The notes: a model not told the origin generated them from the letters alone. A stretch of DNA of 64,000 bases from Prochilodus magdalenae (GCA_024036415.1 JAMWET010000636.1:1-64000), one strand, 5' to 3'; shown: positions 33,272 through 46,044, numbered from the stretch's first letter. Numbers and translations are program-made.

Positions 33272-36200
33272 GTGGAACATTTCTATTTTTGATTAGGGCC
33301 CACCGCAGTTAGCCTTAATGTTCAGGCAGCTCACCAATGAGAGACATGGAAAATAACCTCACACGTAGCGCACTTCTAAAAAGGGTGTGATGAAACAATA
33401 GATATCACACGGTGGAGGTGTAGGTTTGACTAAAAGACCAACACATGTCCAACAACAAGGCACTGGTAAAACACATTCAGGGACTTTTATTAGATCGTCA
33501 GTGAAGCTTTATATTAATGTTTGAGACTAAAGTACATCAGCACTCTTTCAGAGATCACCTTACACAAGTGGCTCAACTTATTAATGTAGGGAGGTCACTA
33601 AACACTTCACGTTTCTGAGGCTGCATATCTTTAAATGCAACCCACCTAGCATGTTGACACCCACACACTTGTGTGATTAAGAGTGATTTTAAGGAAGTAA
33701 TGGAATAACACATCCTTAGAAATTAGTATTTAAAGGCACTCAGGGAAGTGCAAGTTGCCCTCATTAAGGGCCGTGTGAGCATATGAGTCAAACAGGAAAG
33801 AGAACTCACAACTCTGCCTCCTTGTCACTGCCCTGTCTCGACAACTTAGACCCCCAGAAAGAAGCATGAGGAATAGTACAGTAGCCTTACTGTGGGCCTG
33901 GAGGGAGGACACCCTCCCCTAGACACCTCCTGTGGCTACTGTCATGCACTCATCATATTCTATCTTTGTTGCCACCTTTCTGCCATCCCTCACAGCCATT
34001 ATTGGCCTGGGACATCCCCCAACACCTCCCCCCATCACCAAGACCATCCAGACCAACCATGGAGAAAGGTCATGAGAGCAGGAATCTGAGTTTGGGAAGG
34101 AAAGGCCTCCGCGTGTGTCAAACAGGCAGAGGGAAGACCTTTGCTTCCTGTAGGGCCTTGATGGGAGAGTTGGTGACCATGGCATAGCTTTGAAACCTCT
34201 GAAGGAACAGCTCAAGGCCTTCTTGGAACAGTTCTGGAGTGAAGGAATGAGGGGGCGCCTGCCCCTGGACAAGCTGGGGACCATTGACCATTGACTTTTA
34301 TAGGTGCCCATACCCACAAAGTCCAACCAGGCTCTGCTGGCTGTTTTAAAGGGTAGCTTGAGCACCTGAGTTAAGACAGAAAGAGAGGGAGCTAGTGGCT
34401 GCACTTCCCCATAACCACCCCTGCTCTGCAGCCCAGCCACCATGATCAAACGACAGTCACCATCTTCCATGACCATCTTCTATGACTGTCATCGTCCTCT
34501 TGTCATCTCCTAGTGTCTCATGGGGCTGAGGTGCCACCTCTTGTGGGTGTTGCTGTTTTCATTTGCTAACGCTAGCCCTTGCCAGCACTGGGATCAAGCA
34601 TCGCCACCTCTTAGAGTTGATGTCAGTGTTCAAGAGATAGTTGCCTGGCACAGTCTTGCAGCCAGCGTCCCTCAGGTTTGAGGTGAACTTGGGTGTAATA
34701 TTAGTTTTGGCCACTAGGCATTAGCAGTGAGCTAGAAGGTTCAGTTGTAGCAGATAAAAGAAGAAGAACAGAGCAAGACAAACTAACTTTTATACCTCTC
34801 ATACAAAGTCTAGGGTTGGGAAAGCTCCTGGTTTACCCATTCTCTGTGTAAGTAAATGCCAGATTTAGATAATTGAGGTAAAGTGATAAGTGATTTGGGA
34901 ATGAATGCCTAAAGACCTGTGTTGCGTAAGTTATATTACTGAACGTGGGCTTTTGTCTCTGTACTTCAGTAAGGCTGTTCAGGTATGCCTTTGGAACTTC
35001 CCATCTGGTGCCCCTGAGTATTTGTGGACCAACTGTGGAGACAAGACTCACAGAGGAACTACTGGGGACACAGTTTGTTAGCCCTGGATCAACCATAGGA
35101 ACCAACCTACCACCAGCACAACAGCACAGTCATCGTACCATCTGGTACTTGGATCTTCACTGCAACCTCATCCAATTACAGACAAGTAAGGCTGATCTAA
35201 TGTAATCTAGACCCATTTGGGCTGGAGACTATGTGTATGGACTTTGCCTCTGTGTACCTAGAGACTGCGGGCGTGTTCGCCTATGGTGTGGGTTTGGTGA
35301 TGGGTCTTTGTTGCGAGGTATGAAGCCTGCTAGCTGTGAGCGGTAAATCAGTACCCTGTTAGTGATTGTGTGAGGAGATTTACCGGCTCTGTTACAGTCT
35401 GGTACTGATACATGTTTCTGGCTCATGTTTGAAGGTCATACCTACGTCTAGCCCCCGTATCTGCTGCTGCTGTTAAAGAAAGACCCTCAATCACACAGCT
35501 TTATGTATGTCTGGTTTTAAGCTGCAAAGGGAAGTCCACATGAAACTGGCCCCTTCTAACTACTCAAATGATGAAACCGGCCATTTCATTAGATACACTA
35601 CACTGTGGAGATGATACTGACCATTGAAGAACAGGGTAACAAAGTGCACACAGAAACTTCAGCGATCTCCTGTATGGTCAGTGGAGCCGAAAGAATGGGC
35701 AATGGGTGCAGAAACAAGGTGGTGTACCTAATGAAGTGACAGGTAGGTGTACGTGACCACTCGATATGATCTTTAAATGACACATTTAGGCTCATCTGGT
35801 GGTTAATATGGTGAAGAAGGTTAGTACCCTTGTCTACTAGACTGTAGTGGCCTGAGTTAACCCTGCTACAGCTCTTCAGTTCCTCCATGTTCATGAGTTT
35901 CAGGCTGGAGGTTGTGTGTGTGTATGTGAGAGTAGCTGGGGGAGTGAACCTTCACACGGTTTTGTTTGTGATGCTACAAGCAGCCACCGCATTTGTCATT
36001 ATAGTTCAAACTGAGCATGACTGTGCATGTGAGTGAGTGCATGCATGGTTGGGTACATTAACCAGAACAGTGACCTGCTTGATACTTTCACATTTAGATC
36101 TATTCAGACTTAACGTTAGTGTAGCCCAACCCAGTGTTCCTTAACCCTGGTTCTGGAGGCTCTACCCTGCACCTGAAAGATCCAAACTGAACTGGTTAAC

Positions 36201-36339
36201 ACTGCAGAGGAGGTCAGGGCGTCTAAACAGGGCTGTGTTAGTGCAGGCCTGGGTGTTGAAATGAGCAGGAGGTGTGTCTTGTGTTGTGGCTTTCTCAGAA
36301 ACTGAGGGGAGTTCCTGTTTGTCGCTGTTTAGATGCTGG

Positions 36340-37955
36340 TCACCTCTAACCACAGATGTTTCCATGGCAGTGTGTGCTGCAGAAGGCTAAGGGCTGTTTG
36401 AACTATGATTGAGTACTGTTGTTTTATATTCTTTATCATTCCCTAAAGTTCTAACCTCAATCAGCACCAGATCCTAGGTCAGTTTCAGCACTGCCACCCA
36501 ATCCAGAACAGATCTAAGGTCAGTCTTTAAAGACAGCCAGTGAACAGTGATCTGACATCATCAGAGTTGCAAGGTCTCATTGTTGGGTTTCCTGTTTCAG
36601 CATAGCTTTCGAGCTCTAAGAGTGGGGGAGGAGAACCAGAAAGTCATTGTGCTACCAGTTGCTTTGTGTACACTCCTTTACTCAAGTCAGCCAAAATAAA
36701 CTTCACAGTGTCAAAGTCCCTAAGCCCTGCCATGTTGGGTGCCAGTCTAGGTTAGTGGGTGCAGTGGTCGCTGGACTGGCAGCTGGCTCAGGGATAGTCT
36801 TCTCCAGGCTGCCTGCTGGATCTTTGTGTATCAGTAGTGTGGTAGGCCACCCTCAGGGATTTCTCTGCCCAGTCAAATACAGGCAGGGTTTCTTGCAAGG
36901 TGTACCTAATGAAGTGACAGATGGGTGTATGACAGATGGGTGTATGTGACCGATCAATGTGGTCTTTATATTACACATTTAGCCTCATGTGCTGCTTAAT
37001 TTTCCAGAATATGATAAAAAGATTAGTATCCTTGTGTACTAGGGTTTAGTCGCCAGACTGTGTGTGTGTATGTGAGAGTAGCTGGGGGAATGAACCTTCA
37101 CACATTTTTGTTTGTGATGCTACAACCACAGCATTTGCCGTTATGGCTCAAACTGAGCATGGCTGTGCATGTGAGTGAGTGGGTGGCTGCATGCAGGTTT
37201 GACTGCACCAACCAAAACAGTGACCTGCTGTATACTGTCGTATTCAGATCTATTCAGACTTGACAGTACCCTTAATGTCATCACTTGGCCAAGTAGCCTA
37301 GCTCAGTGTTCCTTGACCCAGATACTCACATGCCTGTTGGTCAGTGTTTCTCAGCCCCAGCCCTGCACCTGAAGGGCAGTGTGCCTCCAGGACCAGGGCT
37401 GAGAAACACTGACTAATAGGCAGGTGAATAAAGACTGTGTCTATTTGTCATATGTGTCCTCATGAACTCATTAGGCCTGGTGTGGCGACTTCTATGACCT
37501 TCAGTACGCTGTTAAAGGATCCTTCAGTCAACTGAAAGATCCAAACTGAACTGGGTAACACTGCCGAGGAGGTCCGGGCGTCTGAGCAAGGCTGTGTTAG
37601 TGCAGGCCTGGGTGTTGAAATGAGCAGGAGGTGTGTCTTGTGTTGTGGCTTTCTCAGACACTGAGGGGAGTTCCTGTTTGTCGCTGTATAGATGCTGGTC
37701 ACCTCTAACCACAGATGTTTCCATGGCTGTGTGTGCTGCAGAAGGCTAAGGGCTGTTTGAACTATGATTAAGTACTGTTGTTTTATATTCTTTATCATTC
37801 CCTAAAGTTCTAACCTCAATCTACACCAGATCCTAGGTCAGTTTCAGCACTGCCACCCAATCCAGAACAGAAGTAGAGTCAGTCATTAGAGGGTCAGTGA
37901 ACAGCGATCTGAGCTGCAGGGTCTCATTGTGGGTTTCCTGTCTCTGTCTGCTCTC
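36340..37955 (-). repeat. Upstream family repeats 5' of M2
   Basis: Reverse-oriented copies: cores near 36568-36600 and 37915-37945, each with its CTAACCACAGATGTTTCC partner near 36346-36365 and 37705-37725. They correspond one to one with the copies at 3120-5250 in the left duplicate. Confidence 0.65.
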
Positions 37956-38814
37956 AGAGTGGGGGAGGAGACCTGCATGTCATTGTACTACCAGTCACTT
38001 TGTATACACACCTTTACTCAAGTCACAGTGTCAACGTCCTTAAGCACTACCACTTTGGGAGCCAGTGCTAATTAATGGTTGGGCTGGCAGCTGCTGGGCT
38101 GGAAGCTGTCTCGGGGACAGTGTTGTTCCTGCTCCCTGCTGGCTCTTTATGTGGTGGTGTAGTAGGCCAGCATCAGTGATTTCTCTTCCCAGTCAGCTTA
38201 TTGGATGGTGGAATCAAGTGTCTGCTGATGATTCCTCAGGTTCTAGCTTGGTGCAGTTAATAAGAGGATTAGAAAAGCATTATGATGGACTGAAGCATTC
38301 GTCTATCTGCTGTTACCCTGCTGATTGAAATGACAGCTCTTAGAAATGAGCTATATCTCAAAAATTAGTCATATCAGACAGTTTAAAACTAAAAGTGAGT
38401 TTAGCAGATCTTTGGCCTCTGTAACATTTATAGATCTCTCTCTTGAATGTTTCACCCCCATCATGGTTGTAACCAACATCAGGCCAATGCTAGCCCCTCT
38501 GAAATTAGTGGTCTGATGTGCGCTTGCTACGAGTTTCCTGTTTGTGCCCCCCTCGATGGGTGTGAGCTTCCATCTTTGAGGTTGTGCGTGGGTGGACAGC
38601 AGCAAATTTTCAAACATCGCTCTTTACAGTCTTACAAAAACCAGCTACCTTTACATTACAGTACAGACTTCCATAGGGGTGTGTGTGGGGGGGCAGCTGC
38701 ATCATGTAGTTATTGCTGTGTGAAGCAACACTGCTGCACACGGAGCTGTGCAGGATCCTTGTCCAGTTGAATCCAGGTTAGTCTAATAAGCCATGTTGCA
38801 CAGTGAAACACCCA

Positions 38815-38995
38815 CACACTAGAGGGCAGTGAGTAGACTTCCCTTCAGCGGTGGGCAGCCCGATCCACAGTGCTAGGGAGCAGTTGGGGAGTTAAATGTC
38901 TTGCTCAAGGGCACTTCTGTCATGTTCTCCGGTTTAGGGAATCAAACCGGTGACCCTCCCATCACAAAGCTGGCTTCCTAACCTCCAGCTCACGA
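38815..38995. mobile_element. Fish SINE-like repeat
   Basis: A segment with CACACTAGAGGGCAGTGAG, GGTGGGCAGCCC, GCTCAAGGGCACTTC and an AATCAAACCGGTGACCCTCC end, the layout of a common fish interspersed repeat ending in a reverse box B-like stretch. It is part of the insertion that distinguishes this copy of duplication A. Confidence 0.5.
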
Positions 38996-39598
38996 CTGCC
39001 CTATTCAGTTCGGACTCTGTATTTAAAGAAGCTTACATCAGGGGAGAGTGTGAACACAGTCCTCCACTGTCAGAAATGATACAGTCCAGATTCCTGAACT
39101 GGGTATCTCCTCTGTCAGGTAAGCTGGCACTGTTTATGGGGTGCTATGGTCAGTCCAAAGTCTAGATGAGGTAAAGCTCTACACTCAGACGTGTGACTTT
39201 GAGGTGGGATTTGCTGAGTTAATCAGTTTTGCAGGTGTTTAACATTTCTAGGTGTTGAAGGGTCAGTGAGTGCTGCCTGTCTGTACTGTCCATGGTGCTG
39301 AAACTCCTGCTCATCTATTGTTTCTCTAGCTCCTTCACACTCGACACCCAGGACATTATCAGGGTACTACCACTACACCACTACTGGCCAGGGTAGCATC
39401 ACCCACACTGGTGTTAGTGGTGTTGTCCAGCCGGTGGATCCAGTGTGACCAGGTTGTATCCTGAGAGGTTAAAGAAACACAGCACAGTAGTGTGTAAAGT
39501 GTTACCATTTATTACATGCAGCATATTTACATTACAGGATATTATACATGTATCATCCGATATACGTCCCTTCAGATTATAGACCCTCCTCAGCTGTT

Positions 39599-41854
39599 CT
39601 ATATTTGATCAGTTTTAACCTCAGAATATGTGCTGAACTCTGAGCACTCAACTCTCTTCTTCTTCAGATGCCGCTCTCCTCTGCCTGGGAGGTCCAACGA
39701 AGCATAGCACACATCATCTCCTCCAACCTGCAGACATTAAACAGCGTATTAAACTTCAGCTACAGGCCTGAATGCCTCTTTAAGACCCCAAAAGGAGAAG
39801 GAGATGGATTATACAGTCACACAGAGACTCCCCAATAAAACATCAGTGCTCCATCAGAGATGATGACCTACCAGTTCGGTGTGTGATACAGTACCTTGTC
39901 ATGTTTTGTACTGGCTGGGTTCCTTGTAGTCTCACAGGAACGCACTGCTGACTCACTCTGCTTCACTGCCAGTGAAATATATCAGGAATCAATATGTAAA
40001 CTAATCAATGGTCAGATCTATATACACAACAGGAATGTCCAGTATATCCAGTATCTGCATTGGAGGCATTGTGTGAAGATTCACTGCTGGAGTTAAGAGG
40101 AAGAATGGGTCTCTAAATTTGGGTGGAGGCACATACTAATGATATGCATGTCAATCATCTACAGCCTAGTCTGCTACATCTGTTCTGCCTGTGGTCCTAA
40201 TAATCAGGGGAAGTTCACTGTTAGCCCAGTTGGCTAGTTCAGTCTAAGTGGGGGTTCCCAGTTCAGGTGACCCGAACACTGCTTGGAAGTCTCATGTATT
40301 ATCGGAGGCTGCAGTCTGATTGGACACGGTGGTCATCTATGGGCTCTTTAGCAATGAGCTGGTTCTATATAGCACCGTGAACACTTTGAAGAACCCTAAC
40401 TGCAGCAGAACAGTGTTTCTCACCCTGGTCCTGGAGGCACCCAGGAGTAGTCACTAGTCCTAAACCCACTAGTTTGATATCATAACTATAGCAGAACGCT
40501 TTTTAGTGCTATACAGAACCGTTCTCAAAAGAAGATCTATATGGAACCATCTTGGGCTATAGCAGAGCTGGGCCCACCCCAGTTTTTAAATAAAGAGTTT
40601 TTAAAAAAGACGGTTCTTTAGCAAGGAGAATGACATGTTTAAAGGGTTCTCTGCATCGTGAAAGGGTTCTTCGGCTTGGAGGAGAATTTGCTGTAGATGG
40701 TTCTATATGGATCCTTTTTCAAAGGGTTCTATTCCTACGAGTTTGACATTATAACTATAGCATAACCTTCTTGCTGCTATAAAGAACCCCTCTCAAAAAG
40801 GAAGATCCATTTTCTTGATCAGTCTGAAGAACCTTTTCATGATACGAGTTATCATGCACTCTTGAATCATACAAATGCTTCTTTAAATGATTGTGGTTCT
40901 ATATAGAACCATTTTCCTTGTTAAAGAACCATATGTTCTAAGTGTGTAGGGTGGTCCCACCTCCTATGACCAATGTGCTTCACTATTCAAGGTCTACTTC
41001 TCGTCTACCAAACACATAAAAATGAATGTGGACCACACTGAGCATGTAAAGAGAACCTACCTTTAATTCTGGTCCTGTAGATCCAGTACACACAGGTGGA
41101 GGAGAGAAGAACACACACAGGACACACACTGACCATCAGCTTCCAGCAGACACTACAGTCTGATAAAGGAGGGGTGGAGGGGGTCTGGGGTTTGGGGTCT
41201 ACCAACAAAGAGTAGAACTAAGAAGTTCTGGTGGGTGCAGATCCAGAACTGAAACACTAATGACTCAGTAAGTCACAGGCTATGAAGACATTAGTGTTAA
41301 CTGGAACCAGAGAGACCTTACCGTGGAAAGAGAGTCGGGTGGTCCTGTTTCCATACAGACAGACATCCTCCCCGGAACAAGCTCGAGCTTTATCACTGAT
41401 AGGCCGTGTTTTCTGTTGAGCGCAGTAGTACAGGCCCAGATCTGATTCACTCATGTTCCTCACCAGGAGATCGCTGGTTGTGCTGAAGGGACTCCACACA
41501 ATAGAGTAACGTGGATGAGCCTCATTATGGATGACCATGTGCTCATGTGAGGAGTTCCTAAACCAAACAATGCTATATTCACTCTTCCAGTTACAATCAC
41601 AGGAGAGAACAGCATTGGCTCCTGGTTTGACCTTCATCTCCACTTCTTCTCCAGAGATCCTGGAGAGCCAAACACCTGCAGCACATCGACCACACCTTAG
41701 ACTGAACAAAGAAGAGGGTGCAGATCCCACATACCTTTACAAGCCATTTTAGGTTTTCTTAAACAGGTCTGATGGTAACCAGGCTGAAGGATCCACCATA
41801 GAATAAAGACACAGTCTACTTACACATGAGAGTGATGACTCCTGACTTCTCCAT
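39599..41854 (-). CDS. M3: single V-set immune receptor with ITIM-like tail
   Basis: Exons 41854-41824, 41675-41322, 41198-41061, 39944-39895 and 39727-39599 join to 702 nt (233 residues) in frame. It is the duplicate of M1: the same 31 nt exon 1 (MEKSGVITLMC), the same exon lengths up to exon 4 (VRSCETTRNPASTK) and the same loop cysteines CSGEDVC. Unlike M1 it keeps CDC (SCDC), and its CDR1-like stretch differs (KSEYSIVW against KHGFSMVW). The membrane segment is CWKLMVSVCPVCVLL. The tail is shorter than in M1, with VCYASL and STYSEV (both ITIM form) and no third motif. A plasma-membrane inhibitory role is inferred. Exon 4 is the least certain exon. Confidence 0.86.
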
Positions 41855-41920
41855 CTCAGAGACTGGTGCTGGGCGGCTGATGAGAGTGAGGGTCTTTGAA
41901 GCGGATGTCAGTGCTGAAAT

Positions 41921-41937
41921 CTGATTGGTCCACGTCA
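41921..41937 (-). promoter_or_regulatory. Proximal promoter module of M3
   Basis: TGACG, four bases, CCAATCAG on the gene strand, about 67 bases before the M3 start codon. Confidence 0.6.
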
Positions 41938-42124
41938 GGGGAAATGTTCTATTTTCGATTGCGTCTCACCGCATGGTGGTTCATCTTAATGCTCAGACAA
42001 CAAACCAGTGAGAGACGGGCAAACCAGTCTCACACTTCCTGATTGGCCACTTCTTAAGAGGGTGGTCCTTGAGTTGATCAAACAAGGGAGTTTACACTGT
42101 GGTTGTGCAGGTGTTGGCTAAGAG

Positions 42125-42730
42125 ATGGCTTATAAAGATGACAAAAGTATTGGGACACCTACAGGAACTTTTCATTGTAGATTCATTGACCTTTATATTG
42201 AGTTGTCCCACATTTTTGCAGCTATAACAACATCCACTCTTCTGGGAAGGTTCCCTACAAGATGCTGGAGTGCCTTTGGAAATTTTTCATCATCGTCATC
42301 ATCACTTTTATCTATACAGTGCCTTTTCCATGGTCAAGGATGCTTTACAGTTGAACAATGTACAAATTTACAAGATGAGTCATCAGTCCAGTTATTCCCC
42401 AGACTCTGTTATAGTCATTTAGGGATTCCAGAAGAGTCCTTACTGCAGGGAAGATCTCACTCCGTGACTACTATCCGTCAAACAGGCAGGATTGTCCTTC
42501 ACCACAAGGGGGCAATATTTTCATTTAACTGAACACCACCAGTCCATGCAGCTTCATAACCACAGTGTAGTGTCGCTAGGCCATCCCACCAAAAGACCTT
42601 GTAGCTCCGGCATGTCCATGCATCCTATTGAATGGCACCAGTGCAGGCAGCCATGCAGCTGCAATTCAGATGCACAGTCCAGGCTTTCTCAAAGTGGTAA
42701 TATACTGTCACTCAACCTGCAATAGCAGTG
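42125..42730. mobile_element. DNA transposon remnants
   Basis: The segment 42138-42280 (GACAAAAGTATTGGGACACC, then CACTCTTCTGGGAAGG) matches the terminal region of a widespread fish DNA transposon. A CAT/CATC-rich run follows at 42285-42310. The remaining part to 42730 contains short open frames with no recognisable product. Confidence 0.5.
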
Positions 42731-43199
42731 ATGTAGCATATTTTTTCCAGGGCTGTATGTTGGTAGAATTTGTCTGAATTGTGCCTGAAATTGAGCACAA
42801 AAGACATGAGTAGCCTGATTTGACCTTCGTAGACTATCCCTGTTTGTGCATCTTTGATGTTTGTGAGCTCACAGACTTGAGGTTGTGAGAGTGGGTGGGG
42901 GGAGGTGACTCTTCACACATTGCCACCAACAACCACATTTCCAACCTGTGCAAGAGTGGGCGCATATGCAGTTGGGTGCATTGGCCAGCACAGGGAGCTG
43001 TTTGTGACTGAGATCTGGAGTCAGGAGTCTGTTTAGGGATTTGTTCTGTTTGGTCCTTTTGTAGACACTAAACAGATCCAGTTGTAGTGCAGATCTACTG
43101 TACGTGTGCTGAAAAGAGTATTAGGATGTGTGTCATCATTTGACTTTCTCAGAAACATGAAACAAGCTCCTGTTTGTCTCTGTGTGATCATGAGGTAGT

Positions 43200-43510
43200 C
43201 ATCTCTAACCACAGATGTTTCCATGACGTGTTTGTGCTGCAGTCTAGGATATATATTCTTTATTTCAGTGCCACTGAGAGGTCAGTAAGAAGGAAGCCTT
43301 CTTGTTCCAGCTTCCTACGTCATTCACATTGGCCTAACTCGGAGATGAGTGATGAGTATCCGAACTCAGAGTGCCCTGAGGTCAGAGGTCAGTTCAGCAC
43401 TTTTATATAACACCAAACAGATCTGAGATCAGTCAGTAAAGAGAGCTGCTAAACAGGGGTCTGATATGATCTGAACTGCAGGCTCTCATTGTGGGTTTCC
43501 TGTTCTAGCA
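43200..43510 (-). repeat. Upstream family repeat 5' of M3
   Basis: One reverse copy: core CATTGTGGGTTTCCTGTT at about 43486-43504 and partner CTAACCACAGATGTTTCC at about 43205-43222. Confidence 0.65.
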
Positions 43511-44714
43511 TGGGCTTCTTACTTTCAGTGTGGGGGAGGAGCACCACGTCATTGCTCATTGTAGGTGGAGTAGCTTTACTCCCACTATCAGCTGAAGGGC
43601 TTCTTGTATCACATGTCTGATCAAGTCTTGGATTCGAAGTAAACTTCATAAAACCTCAGAGATCCTTTGTTCACCTCTCTGAGAGCTGACTTGCAAAGGA
43701 AGACAAGAGACCCCAGCTCTAACTGTCAGTCACTGTGCCATGTTCTAAAACACTCCTGTTGACTTTTCTCTTTCACGGCCCTGCTGGGGGAAGAGCAGGT
43801 GGCCTATTCAAGATGGATGGCAACCCCACCTCTCACCTGCCACACTTTGTCCATGCAGGTTTATGAGCCGAGTCTGGGTTGCCCACCATAGTACCTACAT
43901 GATAGCCACCACAGTGTCACCTCAAATTCTTTAGGGCAGCCATCACTGGCAGTTTGGGTACCAGTTTAGGTTAGTGGTTGAACTTGCAGCTGCTTGGCTA
44001 ATAATGGGTTCAGGGAGAGTGTTATTGAGAGGATATGACAACAGACGTTAGCGGCCTGATTTGACCTTTCAGAAAGTTTTCCCGTTTGTGCCTCTTTAAT
44101 GCTTGGCAGGTTTCAGGCTTGAGCTTGTGTGAGAGGGTGGAGGAATGTGCTTCCTTATCCATTCTAGTCAACAACCACATTTCCAACCAGCTTCTGAGTG
44201 GGTGTATTGGCCAGTGCAGAGACCTGTTTGATGTAAACCAGTCCCAATTTCATCATGGTATATCTTTTTCCAGTCATCTCATGGCAACATCAAATAGCGG
44301 CTGATCTCTAGGGACAGGTCTTCTGTATGGATTGGACAGTGGACGCACGGCATGTCTCCATGGTCAAAATCTTTACCGTAGCAGGGGTCATCACTTCTCT
44401 CATCAGTTGCAGGTGTGCTATGCAGGCTTCAGTGTTGTGGCAAGCAAACATCAGCACAGTGAACAAAACCACCTGTGAACTTTTGTATGCCCAGGGCAAA
44501 GGGTAGAAATTCAGACTGTGGTCATCTAGTAGTAAGGCTTTATTCTTGGCAATGGTGCAGTTAAAATACTCAGCCAGGTTGCCTCACACCTGGGCCTCAG
44601 TATTCCATTCATGGCTGCAATGCCCCCTTCAATGCCAAGTCATGTCAGTTCAATGCCAAGGTGCATTTGGACCAATTTAATGTTGATTTAATTTTATACC
44701 TGCACATATTCAAA

Positions 44715-44870
44715 TATCCATGAGCCTAGTGGTAGGACAAGTGAGCAGCTGAAAGGTCATGGGTCCAAATCCCACAATGGATGAGGTCTACCTGGCTGTG
44801 TCCTTGGGAGCTCGACCTCTTCCTTTCCAACATCAGTAGCCTAGCTCATTAATGCTCCTGAGAATGAATG
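44715..44870 (+). mobile_element. tRNA-derived SINE-like repeat
   Basis: AGCCTAGTGGTAGGACAAGT (box A-like) followed by GGGTCCAAATCCCAC (box B-like) and a TGTCCTTGGGAGCTCG body. This is the layout of fish tRNA-derived SINEs. It is flanked by sequence with no exon on either side (43510-45060). Confidence 0.5.
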
Positions 44871-45059
44871 GATGTTAATCCATGCAGCCAATTCCAATAA
44901 ACTGGAAAGACTTTCCAGAGGAACAGATTCTGCTTTGCCTTAAAAGGGAGACGGGAGAGATGTTATGGATTACTCAGGTATTTAATTATTAATAACTATT
45001 AAGTAAATCTGTCCATACAGATCTTTAAATATGCACTAGAGGTACTACCTTACATGAGC

Positions 45060-45375
45060 TGTGAGACATACCAGCTGGATTCAGTAAAGGCACTGCAAGA
45101 AGATCATAGTTGATGGTGGATAGTTGGAAGAGCCAGGAAGGAAGTATTTTCCCTCAGCACTAAGGTTTTCTGAGTTTCTCACCCATAACCATATCACACA
45201 GTGGAATCTCTTCAGGAATGTGGGTACACTAAGAATCTCTTTGTCCTCATGAGGAGCCTCTACACTGATGACCAAGCCACAGTCCTAACAGAACGTGAAG
45301 AAACACACTGGTTCAGCAGGGAGTTAGGCAGGGCTGGCCACCATCCCCATATCAGTTTACCCTGATTGTTGAGCA
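45060..45375 (+). mobile_element. LINE reverse transcriptase fragment
   Basis: Plus frames contain SLYTDDQATVL (about 45255-45290) and, shortly after, a VRQG-type motif followed by PPSPYQFTLIVE. This matches the RQGCPLSPxLFxLxxE segment of non-LTR retrotransposon reverse transcriptases. Frames are broken and no endonuclease region is seen. It is a different subfamily from the one at 11980. Confidence 0.55.
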
Positions 45376-45384
45376 TAGCGTAGG

Positions 45385-45760
45385 GAGGCAGGTTGGTGCA
45401 TTGTGTAGTCCTGTTGCCTCACAGCAGGAGAAGGATCTAGGATCTAGGTCCAGATTTGATTCTGGACTGGGGTATCGAGGTTTTGTGTGGAGATTGCCTG
45501 TTTCCTTGTGTGTGGGTTTCCTCCTGGTATTCTGGTTTCCTCTTACAATCCAGAGCCATGCAATCAGGTGAACTGCAGATGCTAAATTGGCCATGGTGTG
45601 TATTTGTGTGTCCTCCCTGTGACCCATTGGTGGCCTGTCCAACATGTCTCCTGCCTTCCACCCAATAGGTGCTGGGGTGGGTGCAGCACCCCCAGCAGCC
45701 CCAGAAGGTATGTCAATAAGAAGGACCCCTGAAAGATCCAGGTTGTCACCTGAATTAAAT
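45385..45760 (+). mobile_element. Fish SINE inserted in the M4 V exon
   Basis: Near-full-length element: GGTTGGTGCATTGTGTAGTC head, GCCTCACAGCAGGAG, TGGGTTTCCTCCTGGTATTC, GCTAAATTGGCCATG and CTGCCTTCCACCCAATAGGT landmarks in the usual order. It lies immediately against the surviving first bases of the M4 V exon at 45780. Confidence 0.7.
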
Positions 45761-45779
45761 CATGGATGGATTTTTTTTA

Positions 45780-46044
45780 ATCCATCTTCACTTTTGTTCC
45801 AGAGATCCTGGAGCGCTGAACACCTGTAAGACACCAGTCACACTTTACATGAAGACAGACCAGCAGATCTGATGTACTGTTACAGAACAGGCTCATGTGT
45901 GTGTGCTCTTACCAGAAAACCAGACTAGTGATCTCATTTCCCATATAACTAGACGACTCGGTACAAGATGGAGCTAAAGCTGTAAAAATGAATACATGAG
46001 CTCAAGTTTACTTACTCATGAGAGTGATGAGAGACTGTCTCCTC
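45780..46044 (-). pseudogene. M4: V-set receptor remnant cut by a SINE
   Basis: On the minus strand a degraded exon 1 (46044-46016) keeps CTCTCATCACTCTCATGAG and a shifted GTAAG donor but has lost its ATG. The V exon begins after TTACAG at 45823 and reads GVQRSRISGTKVKMD for about 44 bases, then meets T-rich sequence and the SINE. No further V, membrane or tail exon was found to the left (44870-45380 is LINE debris). The promoter is also damaged: CTGATT has become CTGATCCCCATGG at about 46110-46123, destroying the CCAAT box. Confidence 0.75.

Larger units (their letters stand above)
33039..41960. repeat. Segmental duplication A, right copy
   Basis: Collinear with the start of the window to about 8330. 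It includes M2's exon 1, the gene-free repeat block and the whole of M3 (M1's paralogue). Differences include an extra block at about 38340-39500 that is missing from the left copy, and loss of part of the left 3690-4480 segment. The left copy runs off the window edge, so the full unit is longer than seen. Confidence 0.85.
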
